The translations under genes and the position numbers were made by a program. Below the pieces are notes generated by a model. The model was given only the letters and a program-made list of their open reading frames with translations. It searched no databases and was not told the origin of the DNA. From Drosophila persimilis (taxonomy: Eukaryota > Arthropoda > Insecta > Diptera > Drosophilidae), in contig NW_020825289.1 in NCBI RefSeq assembly GCF_003286085.1, forward strand, positions 20,858,001 through 20,922,000: a stretch of 64,000 nt of DNA, read 5' to 3'. Positions 11,995 to 23,900 of this stretch are shown piece after piece; positions within the stretch are counted from its first letter, which is position 1, and each line of letters starts with the position of its first letter.

Positions 11995-13763
11995 TGTATC
12001 GGGGGAATTTGTTATTTTTTTTCGGCTTCAGCTTCGGTTCTTTCTTGTGTGTTTTCGGTTCTCTTTTTTTTTGAAGGAATTAATTGTGCGGGTTCTGCAC
12101 GGCACACAAACACACAGGGAAGCGGCATGGAGATTGCATTTATATATATATGTATGTATGTGTATTTATAGTCGAAAAAAAAACAGAACAGAACTGAACC
12201 CGCCACTCCACCATCGACAGAGCGTCGCACGGAGGCAGGCTCTTGTGCTAATGGCATTTGGCCTATTTATGCTTCCACGTATTCCGAATCCCACACAGAT
12301 ACAAAGACACACACACACACGACCGATATTAGGTAACGCTTGCCCCTGCCCATGCCCCTGCCCATGCCATCACTCCAGGGTTTCAAATTTTGTTTTTAAA
12401 CCTTCCCTTTGGAATCTCTCGCCTGCCCGTTGCCCCCTCCTCGCATAAGCTCTGGGGGTAACTTTTCAGTTTTTGAAGCCCCTGAAAAATCACTCATCGT
12501 CAAAATGGCACTGCAGTTGGTAAGTTAATTGGGTTAGAAGCGCACTCGCACACACAGGGTGCTGTTCAAAGACTCGAAAGTATTTCAGTCTCAAGAAAAT
12601 ATTACAAACAATCAGCATTGTCGGGCCCCACCACAAGTAGTGTCTCTACCACAAAATCAAACGGAGAGTGAGCGAGAAGAAAAAACCGAAATTTTCGTTT
12701 TAGACGAGCGAATCGACTCGCTTCCAATGCTAGTCCATTTTCTATTGATTTTTGTGGGGGATCACTAAGACCCTTTCTCAATGAAATTGCATCCAGATAG
12801 CACCCTATAAATCTTTACCGGACTCAATAAGCGTTGCGTCTTCCTCCCCTTTTTTCACTCATTTACTCCCTCTCTTTCTTTCTACTCTTCTTGCTCGTAT
12901 TTCTCCCCCATCTATATGCTACATACGAGTATATTTGTATGTTTTCAAGATCAAGGTCAAGCTATTTACCAAAACGTATGTACTGCAAAAATACCACCAA
13001 AACAAAAAACAAAAAAAAAAAGAGGAAAGAATCGCAAACATGTGCCGCCTTCGGTCGAGGCTTTGGAGTAAACAATGGAAGAGCCTTTCGGTCCGATACT
13101 GAAGTCCATCCATCCATCCGCCTGTCCCTCCGTCCGTCCGCTCGTGTTCTGAGCTGTGCTGTGGTTAAGCAACCCCTGCAGACCATTTGACACACTAAGG
13201 CAAAAGTTTTTTTTTTTTTTTTAATTTTTGGACAATGGCAGACAAATGTACCTGCTGTTTGCAAAAAAAAAAGAAAAAAAAACCTTAGCACAAAATACAA
13301 AAAAAAAGCAGCTGCTGTCGACGCCGAGGAAGACCTTGAACACAGACTCGGGAAGAACAAGAAGAACCAGAACCAAGGAACCGCAGCGACAAATTTGAAG
13401 AGAGGCGAAGCGTCCTCTCGGACGAAGCGAACGAAACGATCGGATCGCATTTTGGTCAAGCCACAAACAAATTCTATGGCATAATCAGGAAATGCAAGCC
13501 CCGCCGGGCAGAGGGGAGAGCGGTGCGGAGAACCAGTTCTTCGAGGACCATCTTACAATATATCCTATCGTTCGTTTTTATGTTTTTTTTTTCGATCCGA
13601 GCCCCAGACACAGAGCCAGACAGACGACAACACGGCAAACGGTTATCATGTTTCAGGCACATGATTGAAATCATTGTTTGGAAGGAAAGGAAACCTTGAA
13701 AAGCTCTACGGCTCCTCCTTCGTGTTGCGTGTCCTGCACAGATTAAGGCCCTGAAAGAACAGA

Positions 13764-13800
13764 GTCTGGGTCTGGGTCTGGGTCTGGGTCTGGGTCTGGT
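13764..13800. repeat. (GGGTCT)n hexamer repeat
   Basis: Six tandem copies of TCTGGG/GGGTCT, all G on one strand. It does not match any Drosophila telomeric repeat and is a plain microsatellite. Confidence 0.9.
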
Positions 13801-14594
13801 ATGGGCTTGGCCGTCTAGACATTTGGGGGTACGGCGAGAAACCTAATTGCATACATTGCTCAATCGATGCGATGCGATGCGAGATCGATTCGATTTGGTT
13901 CGGTTTCGGTTTCGGTTTGGGTTTCTCTGGAAAGTGCCTGCAGGCAGGAGCTGGAGCAGCCACCTTTTATGCTAATTTGAGAGGCTCTGCTTATGCAATT
14001 AACAGTTAAGGGAGGATATGGTTATGAATGAATCAAATTTTGGGCTTTCCATCGGGTACAGTTGCTTCAGAAATTGGCCAAAGATCAGCGATGGATAGAT
14101 CTACAGATCCTAAAGCCATCCTATCCGCTATTCCTTGAGTTTTTGAACCGAAATGACCTTGCACTTGTCATCCACAGAAGATTAATGAGCCGTGGACCAT
14201 ATCTCCACATGTCCATATAAATAACCAATTCCAATTCCAATTCCCGTAACGTAACCCCAAGAACCAATGAAATGAAAATGTCAAGAAAATGTTGGAGAAA
14301 ATGGCAGAGAAATCAAGCATGCAAACATCCATTTTGGGGGCTGGGAAAGAGAGACGAGGAGGGGTTTCCTTTGCCTTTTCTTTACTCGTGGGAGAATGGT
14401 TTTCGTGGAATTGCGCATACGCCACATTGAACAGGACCCCACAAGAGAGAGAAAAGCCAATCGCCAGTGAAATTGCAAAGGAAAAATAACACAGAATCAG
14501 ACGAGGAGGTGGAAGAGGAAGGAGGATGCTGTCTGGCGGCACCAACAGCCTTGGCATGATTTCATTACACACTCCCCTCCTGGACTCCACCAGA

Positions 14595-14610
14595 CCCCCC
14601 CCCCCCCCCC
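14595..14610 (+). repeat. 16-base C homopolymer
   Basis: An uninterrupted C run in the EcR intron; length-unstable and prone to sequencing or assembly error. Confidence 0.9.
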
Positions 14611-15744
14611 ACTCTGGGCGCCGACTCATTCGTTTTTTGGGTCGCCGCTGCCCGCGCACCGCCAGACACATCCCCGAGCCGGGTGGCACAAGTGAAAGCG
14701 TGGCAAGTTCAAGCGCACGCACAATTCGAGGGGAACGCTCTACAGAAACGCAGAGTGTGGCAGGAGGCAGGAGGCAGGTGTCGGCCCCAAGGATCGATTA
14801 TTTTCGGGCCGACTTGAGAGCCATTTTATTTTAGTAGTCATGAAAGCAACCAAAAGGAGAGGGTGCTGCCACAAAAGCCCGCACAAAAAAAAAGAAGAGA
14901 CAGGGAAAGGAATACCCTGTAGAATACCCTGTACGTTTGAAGTGGGAGAGAAGAGGAGAAGGACTCCCACAGGACCTAATCAGGCGACTATGCGCACCTA
15001 TGTACAAGTGTCCACCCAATAGTTGCCGCAAGCCGCGTGGAGTACCATCATAGCCTCCTCTGTAAAGGGCATGCTGAGACCTTGAAGGTTCCCCCCAGAA
15101 AACTGAAGCTGAAATTCGGGTCCAGGGCGTTGGCTTGTGCGTGCGTCTGGCGGGGCTATTCCAGGGGATGGGCTGGGATGGACGTCTAAGGGATGGTTGG
15201 TCTGTATTTTCCACCTCAAAGTTTGTTGTCCCTACCGAAAAACCCACTGCCCCACGCCCACGCCGACGCAGACGCCCCCTTTCAGGACGCTTTGCGGGCG
15301 AGCATTTAGTGCCAAAAAACGACGTCAACGTCGCTGTCTGTGTCTGCCCCGTCCCCGTCTGTCTTTCCGTCTGTCTGTCTGTTTGTGTGTTTGTGTGCGT
15401 GCAGTAGTCATCGTCTGGTGACCTTCAACTTTCAACTTTATTGCCATTGTCAGTCAGACGCCTATAGCTCCAACCTCCCACGCACCATCACACCCCGCCC
15501 TCTCCCTCCTTCTCTCTCTCACTCTCTCTCTCTCTTTTCTAATCATCTGTCTGCTGTCTGCGGCGCGTTTTGGTGATTTCGTGGCTTACAGTCCGGGGGG
15601 CTGGGGGTGAGTGGTGTTTTTGGTGTTTGGGGGGTGGTGGCAGCTTTTATTTGGCATGTCTGCAGTGCGTGACCTTGAAGCCGGCCACGTTTTTCACGTG
15701 AAAGGTGAAAGGCACGTTCTCGGTTTTATGTCTGTCTGCGTGAC

Positions 15745-15766
15745 TGTGTGTGTGTGTGTGTGTGTG
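15745..15766. repeat. (TG)n microsatellite
   Basis: About 11 TG units, extended by imperfect TG-rich sequence. A shorter (TG)n lies at 10557-10577. Confidence 0.9.
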
Positions 15767-16472
15767 CGTGCTTGTGTGTCTATGGAGGCGTGTATTCTCG
15801 AGTCCTTGCTTTATTCTGTTGGAGGTTCGTGCCTAATTCCCTTTTTAGATTTTCCACCCCATCATCCCACATTATATTGAATTTAGCATTTTCCTGATTT
15901 TAATCCGAACTCTCTGCTATTATTGGCGCACGACAGGTGAACAAACTGGTGGGAAAAGATACGTATGTACGTGGGAACCTATTTTTAAGATAAAATGGAG
16001 GGGTTTAGAGGAAAGGCCTCTGTCTCGTCGGAACGGCGAAGATCATGGTGCCCCAGCCGTTCTTATTGACCAGCAGATGGGCGGCATTCGACTAGGTGGT
16101 TCCTCAATTATTTCATTCAATCCTTCCGCCGATTTGCGCCAGTTTCGAAATGTTTATGTATTTTCATATATTAGTTGTTTTTTGTTTTCCAACACTGATT
16201 TATGGTTTATTCGTAACTTTTTTCTAAATATATATCCAAAATCCGTTGGCCGCACCGTATCCGTATCTCAGAAATAATTACATGCATTCTACATAGACGG
16301 AGTTCTCTGACATTACATCTACACATCTACTACATATATTTGACAACGAAAGCTTTCATTGCGACGCCACCTACACAGGCAATGCCACAACTACAGTATT
16401 TGCGGCCTCTATTGCTCATCTTCACGTTCAAGTTCGCTTTGGCGAGCTTTCTCTTTGCAACTTAAGACTCAC

Positions 16473-17173
16473 CTGTTTTGCCATTGGGACTGTAGGGATC
16501 GTAGCTTCCGGCGGACATTGGCGATGCATAGCCATTGGACATGTTGTAGCTGTGATTCTGCGAGCCGGGGGACGGCGACAGCGGCGGGGCAGAGCTGGGC
16601 ACACTGCCCGGACTGGGGGTGGACATCCAATCTTCAGGACTGCGAAGGAAGGAGACAGAGAGACAGTTAGGCGTGACCTTGATCGATAGAGGAAGAGGAG
16701 TCGATGGACACTTACGCATCCAGGCGTGGCCGCTTGCTGGGGACCAGCACCAAATGTCCGTTGGCAGCCGCAGCTGCAGCAGAGGTCGAAGCACCCGCCG
16801 CTGCTGCTGTTGTCTTGCTGTTGGGTGTGGGGGTTCCAGCTCCAGGCACTCCTCCTCCGCCTGCTGTGCCGCTGGTCAGGGCTATGACGTCAGGCATGGG
16901 CTCTATTTTAATTGTCGTGGGCGTAGTGGGTGTGGCAGTAGGCCTCAGCTTTTCATCCGCGGCGGTCACTGCTGTTTTTGTCGCTGCACTGGCCGCATGC
17001 AAGGTCAGGGCGGGGGCGGCAGTTGCATGGCTATGGCTGTTGGATGGAGGGAGTGTGGTAGAGGCAGTGGCAGCGGCAGCCAGCTGTTGTTGCAACAAAA
17101 TGTGGCTGGGAATCTTCTGTGGCTGTGACTGTGGCTGTGGCTGCTGCTGCGGTGTGGCATTCAAGCGGTACAT
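16473..17173 (-). CDS. EcR: Ecdysone receptor isoform A, N-terminal exons (partial gene)
   Basis: EcR is the nuclear receptor that binds 20-hydroxyecdysone as a heterodimer with Ultraspiracle and drives moulting and metamorphosis gene programmes. Two coding exons are present: 16716-17173 (458 nt, A-specific) and 16473-16639 (167 nt, shared by A transcripts), joined by a 76-nt intron (donor GTAAGT, acceptor CGCAG). They encode residues 1-208. Diagnostic EcR-A motifs are PSHILLQQQLA (22-32), IKIEPMPDVI (88-97, with an IKIE sumoylation-type site), HLVLVPSKRPRLD (140-152), then EDWMSTPSPGSVPSSAPP and a Y/S/P-rich block ending NGKTG. The A/B domain is rich in Ala, Gln and Thr, a typical transactivation region. 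The protein differs from D. melanogaster EcR-A mainly in the first 20 residues and the Ala/Thr tracts. DNA- and ligand-binding exons lie beyond the left edge. The start MYRLNATP was chosen as the first in-frame Met; a candidate 3' splice site at 17194-17195 lies just upstream. Confidence 0.95.
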
Positions 17174-17368
17174 GTTACATGTACGAGATTCTTCCTACGA
17201 GCGATTGATTGTTTCACAGGCTGCTTCTGACCACATGGCCAAGCCTTCATATTGCCCAAATGCATGATAATTACATAATTCACAAAATACTAAAAACCTG
17301 TCGAAGAAAGAACAATTTGTTCAATTATTGAAAGATAACAAGAAGAAAAAAATGTAAAAAAGTTGTGC
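17174..17368 (-). other. EcR: EcR-A 5' leader region (probable UTR and splice acceptor)
   Basis: 195 bp between the EcR-A start codon and the first tRNA-Asn. A pyrimidine-containing stretch ending TAG (sense; AG at 17195-17194) could be the acceptor joining a distant 5'UTR exon. No TATA box or clear initiator is seen here, so the EcR-A promoter is probably further right. That would place some of the following tRNA genes inside its 5'UTR intron. Confidence 0.35.
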
Positions 17369-17385
17369 CGCCCCCGGGTGGACTC

Positions 17386-17425
<40 letters not shown>

Positions 17426-17442
17426 AATTGCGCCACGGAGGC
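17369..17442 (-). tRNA. tRNA:Asn-GTT: tRNA-Asn (anticodon GTT)
   Basis: A 74-nt cloverleaf with acceptor GCCTCCG/CGGGGGC (one T-G pair), anticodon GTT in loop CTGTTAA and T arm GGTGG-TTCGAGT-CCACC. A T6 terminator lies about 10 nt downstream. It corresponds to the copy at 26765 in the opposite arm. Confidence 0.97.
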
Positions 17443-17639
17443 CGTTGCCGCTTTCACTTCATATGGCGATTAAAAGAGAATCTGCTGCGTATAATTCTGG
17501 AATCTTGCAAAAACAGGAAGAACTGATCAACGCCCCTTCGTTATCTAATCGGGATTGCAGTTTTATGGGATGCATCAGTGTACAAATTATAGGGTAAACT
17601 CTTCCCGCGAAGTAGCTATAATTTTTCGCTGCTTCTATA

Positions 17640-17668
17640 GCCTCCACCCACGAGTCCACCCGGGGGCG
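17640..17668 (+). pseudogene. tRNA-Asn pseudogene with a 45-nt internal deletion
   Basis: Only the first 6 nt (GCCTCC) and roughly the last 23 nt (ending GTCCACCCGGGGGCG) of tRNA-Asn remain. D arm and anticodon arm are gone. The flanks TCGCTGCTTCTATA on the left and GCTTTAATTTTT on the right match the intact minus-strand gene at 26494-26567 in the other arm, so the deletion arose after the duplication. It cannot make a tRNA. Confidence 0.93.
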
Positions 17669-17920
17669 GCTTTAATTTTTTGTATATCTTACAAAAGATT
17701 TTCTTATATTTCTTGTTATTTACATTTTAAGTAGTTTATTTCAAATAGTAAACACAATTCCCAATTAACAAACTGCGTTATAGTTTTAGGATTTGTAATC
17801 TTGTGAAAAATTAGAAAAACTTAACACAAATCTCGCTATATCTTTCATTAGTTCCTTTACATTTGTAGTTTTTTTTAATCGTGTGAAAAATGAGAAAAGA
17901 GAATACAAAAAAGGTTGTTC

Positions 17921-17937
17921 CGCCCCCGGGTGGACTC

Positions 17938-17977
<40 letters not shown>

Positions 17978-17994
17978 AATTGCGCCACGGAGGC
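17921..17994 (-). tRNA. tRNA:Asn-GTT: tRNA-Asn (anticodon GTT)
   Basis: Intact, with the same sequence as the other seven Asn copies. The sense 3' flank GAACAACC then T6 matches that of the copy at 26174 for several hundred bases. It is the outer gene of arm A; sequence to its right is unrelated to arm B. Confidence 0.97.
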
Positions 17995-20900
17995 TGCTGT
18001 TCTGGCGCGGTCAAGTGGCGTTGTTGAGCGGCAGGAATGTTCTCTGATGGGGCCCCCCACAACGAAACTGCTTTGGGGCTTGATTACAGATATTCAAAAC
18101 AAAACAAAAATACTACTAACCAATTGAAGGGTATATGTACGTGTCTATTGCGCTGCTATTGCAATTTACTTAATCAATGGCATTTTGGAAAGAAAACTGT
18201 ATTATTTATGCGAATCGAATGGAATAGCATGACAAGATGTCAATTACCTGCCTGGCGAACGGGGTCAATGCAGTAGTTTAATGCACTGTAAGTACGTGTG
18301 GCATGCAACCCTCGAACCCTACTGAATGCGGTGCTTTTGTGCAAGTGAAAATTGAATTCTCAAGTGCACCGCAACCCACACCGGCACCCACACACCCACT
18401 ACACAAACACACACACACCTCTTAACGCCGCCCCCCCATATGAACGCACCCAACCGGGGCGCCGACAAAATGGCGTAAGCATATTGACCCAGAATCCTTG
18501 ATAAGGTCGTTTTACGTTGGCCATAGCGGCAGCAGTCACACGACCAGCCCCCACAGCACCGACCGACGGAAACCGAACGCCTCCGACAAACCGACCGCCG
18601 TTGACCCAATTTCAATGGATGCTTATATAACAGGGGAGGCACATCACATCGCACACACCTCGCTCGCTTTGATAATGGGATTATCAAATGTTAATTAACC
18701 AGCAGCAGATGGGAGGAGAGCCGGAGACCCAGACAGAGACTGAGACTGAGACTGAGAGACTCAAACAAATCGCGGAAAATGAGGGGAAATTCTACGAATT
18801 CATGGCGAATGCAAAATTTGTGCATTCTATTTGGATTCTATTTTTGTGAGCACAGACTTTTATTTGCGACGATGTCGGGCCCCGCCGCCACCCCAGCCCG
18901 CCCCCTATTTGCATTTCCCAGAGTTTATTCGCCTTTCGGATCGGAACGATTCGGTTCGGTTCGGTCCGCCTCTGACATGTTGCACTTGCACTAATTTCGT
19001 GGACCCGTACCCCATCCCCATCCCCATACCCATCCCCGCCCCCGTCCACGGATTATGGCTGATGTATGAGTAAACAAACGGTCTGACAGACCGGACAGAA
19101 ACGGACAGACGCAACTGACCGATGGAGGAATAGAGAAGGAGAGGGAGAGGGAGAAGGAGAAGAAGAAAGAGACACTGTAAACGATGCATTTCCGCTGCAC
19201 AACAAAATAAAACCAGAAGAATTTCGTTTTAGTTTTATTTGTAAAAGCCCCAGGAAAAAGAAAAACCTGGTGGCGGCGGCGACCACAGACTCATCTGCAT
19301 TTCCAATTGCCGGACAGCTGCAATTTATGTGCATAGCAATTAGCAGCAGGAATAAGTTGGAGGTTTTGGTTTTGGTTTTGATTTTGATTTTGAGAGTAGA
19401 CATTCGTGGAATTCGTTATCATCATGAGAGTTGTGTGATAACAGAATGCTTTATGCATTGCAATTTAATTATGGTATAGTGACGTTCCAAAAGTTCTTCT
19501 GGCAACCTTGGTGGACCGGACCTGAAACCGGAACACGGTAGTAGGTTGTAGGTTCTACTCCATTTACTCCCTTAACCATTTCTCTTAGGCGGACAATAGT
19601 GGCAGTCTGTAGCCATGTGTTGACCCTCCCTGGCAATTTCCAGGCATATGGTTTCATCACTAGAGTGTTGCCCCACCCTTGCATTCCCCTATTCCTATTC
19701 CTAATACGAGTACTATTTATCTCGCACTTCCGCTTTTAGTTGCTTTACTTTACTCACCCAATTTCGCATGCAGTTTGATTGTAATCCAAAAAAATACCGT
19801 CACTGGGTTTGTTTACTTCTAAAGTATATAGTGTTTCTCACTTCTGTTTATTGCTTATTTATTATTTCACCAAAATCTGCAATTAAAAATTCAAAGAAAG
19901 AAAATCTCCATGAGAAACATTGTAATTGCACTTTCCACCGTTTCTATAAATATTATTATTAAATCATATACAGCCCACGGTGCAACTGCACTTCCTAAAA
20001 GCGAAGAGAGAGCACACTCCCAGAGAGCAGCTACCGGAGAGAAAGCTGCAGTGACAGAGAGAGAGAGAGTGCGGAAGAGAGCCATCTAATGGAAATGGTT
20101 GGGATGCAAACGTGCCGACTGCAGCCCCCAGACACGTGCATTTGGGTCTCTCTCTTTCTCGCACTCTCTCTTGTTGTTTCCGTGAGAGTATGAAATAACA
20201 GGGAAAACCTCACTTGGGAAAAACTTTGAATGAAAATATCATTGGCACTTTGGGAGAAAACTGTGAAAATTTAACAGTTTTCTGGTAATTAATAAACATT
20301 TCACGAACAGCAGCTATTCCGCTCTCACAATTCAGGCTCTGGCATGGCACTACTTATTCTCTCTTCTTCTGCCTCTCTCCTTGAGAGCGAGTAAACAACC
20401 GCAACTGCATGAAAATCTTTAGGCCAAGGGTTGGGGGCGGCCGGGAGACGTGTCACTCCACCAGCAGCACAACTAAAACAACAAAATATCCAGCAGTTGC
20501 TGTTCTTTCTATTCTTTTACTATTCTTTCATCTACTATGCTGGTGGAAGTCTTTTGGTTTGTGTTTTTTTTTTCTCACGAGAAGAATATTATTCACAGCA
20601 ACAAACACCCACCACACATGCGGATATAAGCGGCTGCAGCTTGTTAATTAATCCAACAAATGCGTTACACTTTTGCACTGTTCACACACGATTTCTGGCA
20701 CAACATTTGCATTCATTTGTTGTATTTTTTGTGCACTTTTTCCACCGACGGCGGTCCGCGCGATGTAATTTTTATTACGAGAGCCGCGGCGCGTACAAAT
20801 GAAACTCAACGTCCGCCGCCCGCCGCAGTCTGCTGCTGCTGCTGCTGTCAGTCAGCTTGTCGTTTGCTCCAGTGCAGCCGATTGCGCTTTTTTCCGTCAG

Positions 20901-23900
20901 AAGACCAAGTGCGGGTACAATTTGTGAACTCGGACCATAGCGGATCCGGCCCACAGAGCTGGACGAGTTGACGAAAATTCTATTAAATACATATTAAATA
21001 CCACTTTAATACAAAACTTTTAACTCCATTATTAAGGTTTTTTTATTTTGTTAAAACATTTTCAGCCCTTTTATTTCTTGTTTTCTTCAAGCTAGAAACA
21101 GCTTTTTTCTGATAAAAAGCTGGCAGCACTGCTTCGCTCTCACGCTCAGGTAAAGCTCTCTCTTTCTCTCTCTCTCTCTTCCTCTCTGTAATTGTTGCTT
21201 TTGCTGCGCCTGCGCTCCGCGAGGTGAGGTGAGCGTAGCTGGCTGCTGACTTTTTGAGCTTGGCGACTTTTGGTTTCTGCTTCTGCTGGTTTGTTTTTGT
21301 TGTTGTTGTTATCAACTTAAGCTGCGCTTCGCTCCAACTTTCGCGGGAGTCAACGGATGGCGTGCAGCGGTATGTGCACAGTGGGGCGACGCTGGGTGGA
21401 GTATTTTAGGGTGTGAAATTCTGTGCAAACATAAATTTTGACAAAATGCACATTGGGCGACTATGAGTGGAATAAGATGCTTGGGTTTCACTGCATTTGG
21501 CCCACTGTGCATACTTGTTGTCTCTGTGCTAGCTTTTGGGCCAGTGTGGCGGAACTTTTGAGAAACCGAAAACTGGTTTTCGTGCTTGGGCCCATTGTAG
21601 ACTCCAGGTCTCTCTGTCTGTTGGTTGCTGGTATTCTTGGTTTCTTTTTCACTCTGTCTCGTCTCGTCTCTCTCTTTGAGCTCTACTTGTTGTTGCCTGC
21701 GCTATTGCTGCGGCTTACCTTTGTTGCTGTTGGTTTTGCTGTTGCTTTTGCGCTTTTGACTTTGTAACACACTTTTTTGTGTGTTGATTTCGCCCGCCGC
21801 TGCTGCTGCTGCTGCGCTGCCACTATGTGACTTTTGATTTTAATGGTTTTTTTCTCAGGTTTTTTTTTCAATGATTTTTGTTGCTCTTTTTCCACAGTCC
21901 TCTCGCAGTGCATGCTCTTCTGCGTGTATATGAGTGTTTTTTTCCTAATTCGTGGGAATTTGGCAATTTTTGTGTTGGTTTTTGTTGTTAACGGTTCCCA
22001 AAAGCAGCAAAAAGGCCAGGTGTGTCGGTGTGGCCCTTACTTGAGAGAGAATCCCAAGACATTTCTTTGAATTTACTGTTATTTACCTGGAACAAAACCC
22101 AACATAACCTCACACTGCCTCCCATGCACCCCTCTCTAATTGGCTATAATCGTCTATTGAACCTATTAGCAGGGGCACGAGGTACGAAGCAGGGGCTAGG
22201 GAATCCAATAAAGCGCAGGGTCGTGTAAAATGCACAAATGGAAGTGCATACCACCCCCAATCCCACCCAACCAGCTACCTTAAGTGGTAATAGAGTGATT
22301 TCCCGCTAAACTGCACTCAAAGGAGGGGCAACGGCTACAGCTACGGCAACGGAAGCGGTGGAGCGGATGATGGGAGCAGAAGCAGGTGGGGCTCCACGCC
22401 CCAATTGAATGGCTTGACACGCGAGCGAATCGCCAGCGAAAAAAACCGCTGGCGCAGCGATGACGAAAATGTTAAGAAACCAACAACACGAATTACAAAA
22501 GCTACAACAACCAATGAAAAACTAACACAACAACGACAACGGCAACGCCGACGACAAACGGCAGAAAGTTGAATGACATAAAACATCAACTGACCTTCAA
22601 CTCTGAGACTGAACCTTAGAAAAAAAATGAATAATTTTACACTCGCCAACAAACAGAGACAGCCAAACAACGCACACCACACGGAGAGAGATAGAGCGGG
22701 AGACGCATAGGTATGCAAATGTGAATGTAAGCGGCAACAGCAGCGGCGGCGGCGCATGCAACTTTACAGCTTTTACAGCGCTCTTTACGAGGCTGTCGGC
22801 GAGACGAGAGCGAGCGTGAGAGAGTGTGGAATGGGGGAGAGCGAAAACGGCAAAGCGCAGCGAGCCATAGCGAAAATTGCTGTTGCAACGAAATCCCTAC
22901 ACCACCCTCCACTCACCCAACACAGACTCACACAAACACTCCCATACAGATGAGCGCCCAATTATTCCTGATACCCATATGCACTAGAGATGGGCAAATG
23001 TACCGATGAATCACGAAACGAGGTGCACTTAGCACGTAGATCAGACAATGGAGATTAGTTGGATTATAGATGGCAGCCTATTATCTTAAATAAATTATTG
23101 AGTCTTGACATTTAACATGCGATGTTGGTTAGCACCCACTACAAAATAAAAAGATTGACCTAGATATCGGCACGGGTAACCGATGGATGCCCACAGTGGC
23201 CCATCTCTGAGAGAGCAGTGCCGAGCAGAGAGAGTGCACAATTGCATGTCTTTGGCGATGACGTAAATAGCGGCGCGGCCATACTTGCCGATACTTGCTC
23301 TTGCACTTGGCGGCGACTGTGACTGCGGCGCCAACTGAAACTGCAGCAGCGACAGCGACACCGAAAGGGAACTTTGTCAGGGGCCTGGAGAGCCTGCGCC
23401 TTGTCGGAGGAGAGCGCCAACTACCCGTGCAGCTAAAACCTTTACAAGAAGAGTAGGAGAGAGCAGAGCGGCGGCGGCCTATTTCTCGGTGCATGCTTAT
23501 TTTTGGCGGTGGCAGAGCAGCGGCAGAGCAGTGCATTCACTCTCGTTTCGACGCTGTCGTTATTCTTCTTTTCCTTTTTTAAATAGTTTTTTTTTCGGTC
23601 TTGTTTTAGGGCGTTGTACAATTGAGCAATTGCAACGGATACATCATGTGATGACGAGGGGAAGAAGACAGTGGAAAAGGGAAAGCTTGCACTGCGGGAA
23701 TGGAGGGAGGGGTTGTGTGTGAGGCTACAATGTAACCCATGCACGACATTTCCACCTGTGTAAATGGCATGTGTAGGTAGGTCAACTTTGACTATTAGAT
23801 GGGATCGCAGATGAGGTCTGGTTGGCAGAGGATGGACGGGGAGGGGGAAATTTGTTATGGTATAGATCGATAAGACGTGTAGTTTCGGAATGTTCAAATT

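Larger units (their letters stand above)
1..16472 (-). other. EcR: EcR-A long intron (left part; continues outside the window)
   Basis: The EcR-A exon ending at 16473 closes with a clean GTGAGT donor in phase 1. No exon carrying the nuclear-receptor zinc fingers (C-x2-C, GYHYNALTCEGCKGFF-type) exists between there and position 1, so this interval is the intron leading to the shared EcR exons. The isoform-B first exon is also absent and should lie further left. The intron holds one nested gene (2495-3187), two tRNA genes (6968, 7152), CGATA clusters and many microsatellites. Remaining stretches longer than 300 bp show no exon-like ORF. They are AT-rich with CT/GA, TG and C tracts, and probably include enhancers, which I cannot identify by eye. 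Confidence 0.75.
7225..16472. other. EcR intron, non-coding, microsatellite-rich
   Basis: I see no exon with splice sites and coding bias. Long open frames here (for example 12962-13459 on the minus strand) lie in low-complexity DNA and look accidental. Repeats are listed separately. The last 180 bases before 16473 contain nothing recognisable beyond the EcR donor. Confidence 0.55.
17356..17994 (-). repeat. Inverted duplication, arm A (three tRNA-Asn units, the middle one broken)
   Basis: Read in reverse complement, this block matches 26174-26851 nearly base for base, including the spacers (shared words such as ATTCTCTTTTCTCATTTTTC and TACTTAAAATGTAAATAACA). Identity in spacers looks like about 90% by eye. 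The order is Asn(-), Asn-pseudogene(+), Asn(-). The homology stops at the outer tRNA genes plus about 13 bp of 3' flank. Confidence 0.92.

Noticed and set aside
12962-13459. 165-codon minus-strand frame
   Set aside because: Built from poly-A/T and low-complexity sequence; F-rich runs are not a plausible protein.
13764-13800. (GGGTCT)n considered as telomere-like DNA
   Set aside because: Drosophila telomeres lack such repeats; it is an ordinary hexamer microsatellite.
19469-19684. 71-codon minus-strand frame of ordinary composition
   Set aside because: It looked like a possible element or gene fragment, but I recognised no family and no flanking structure.
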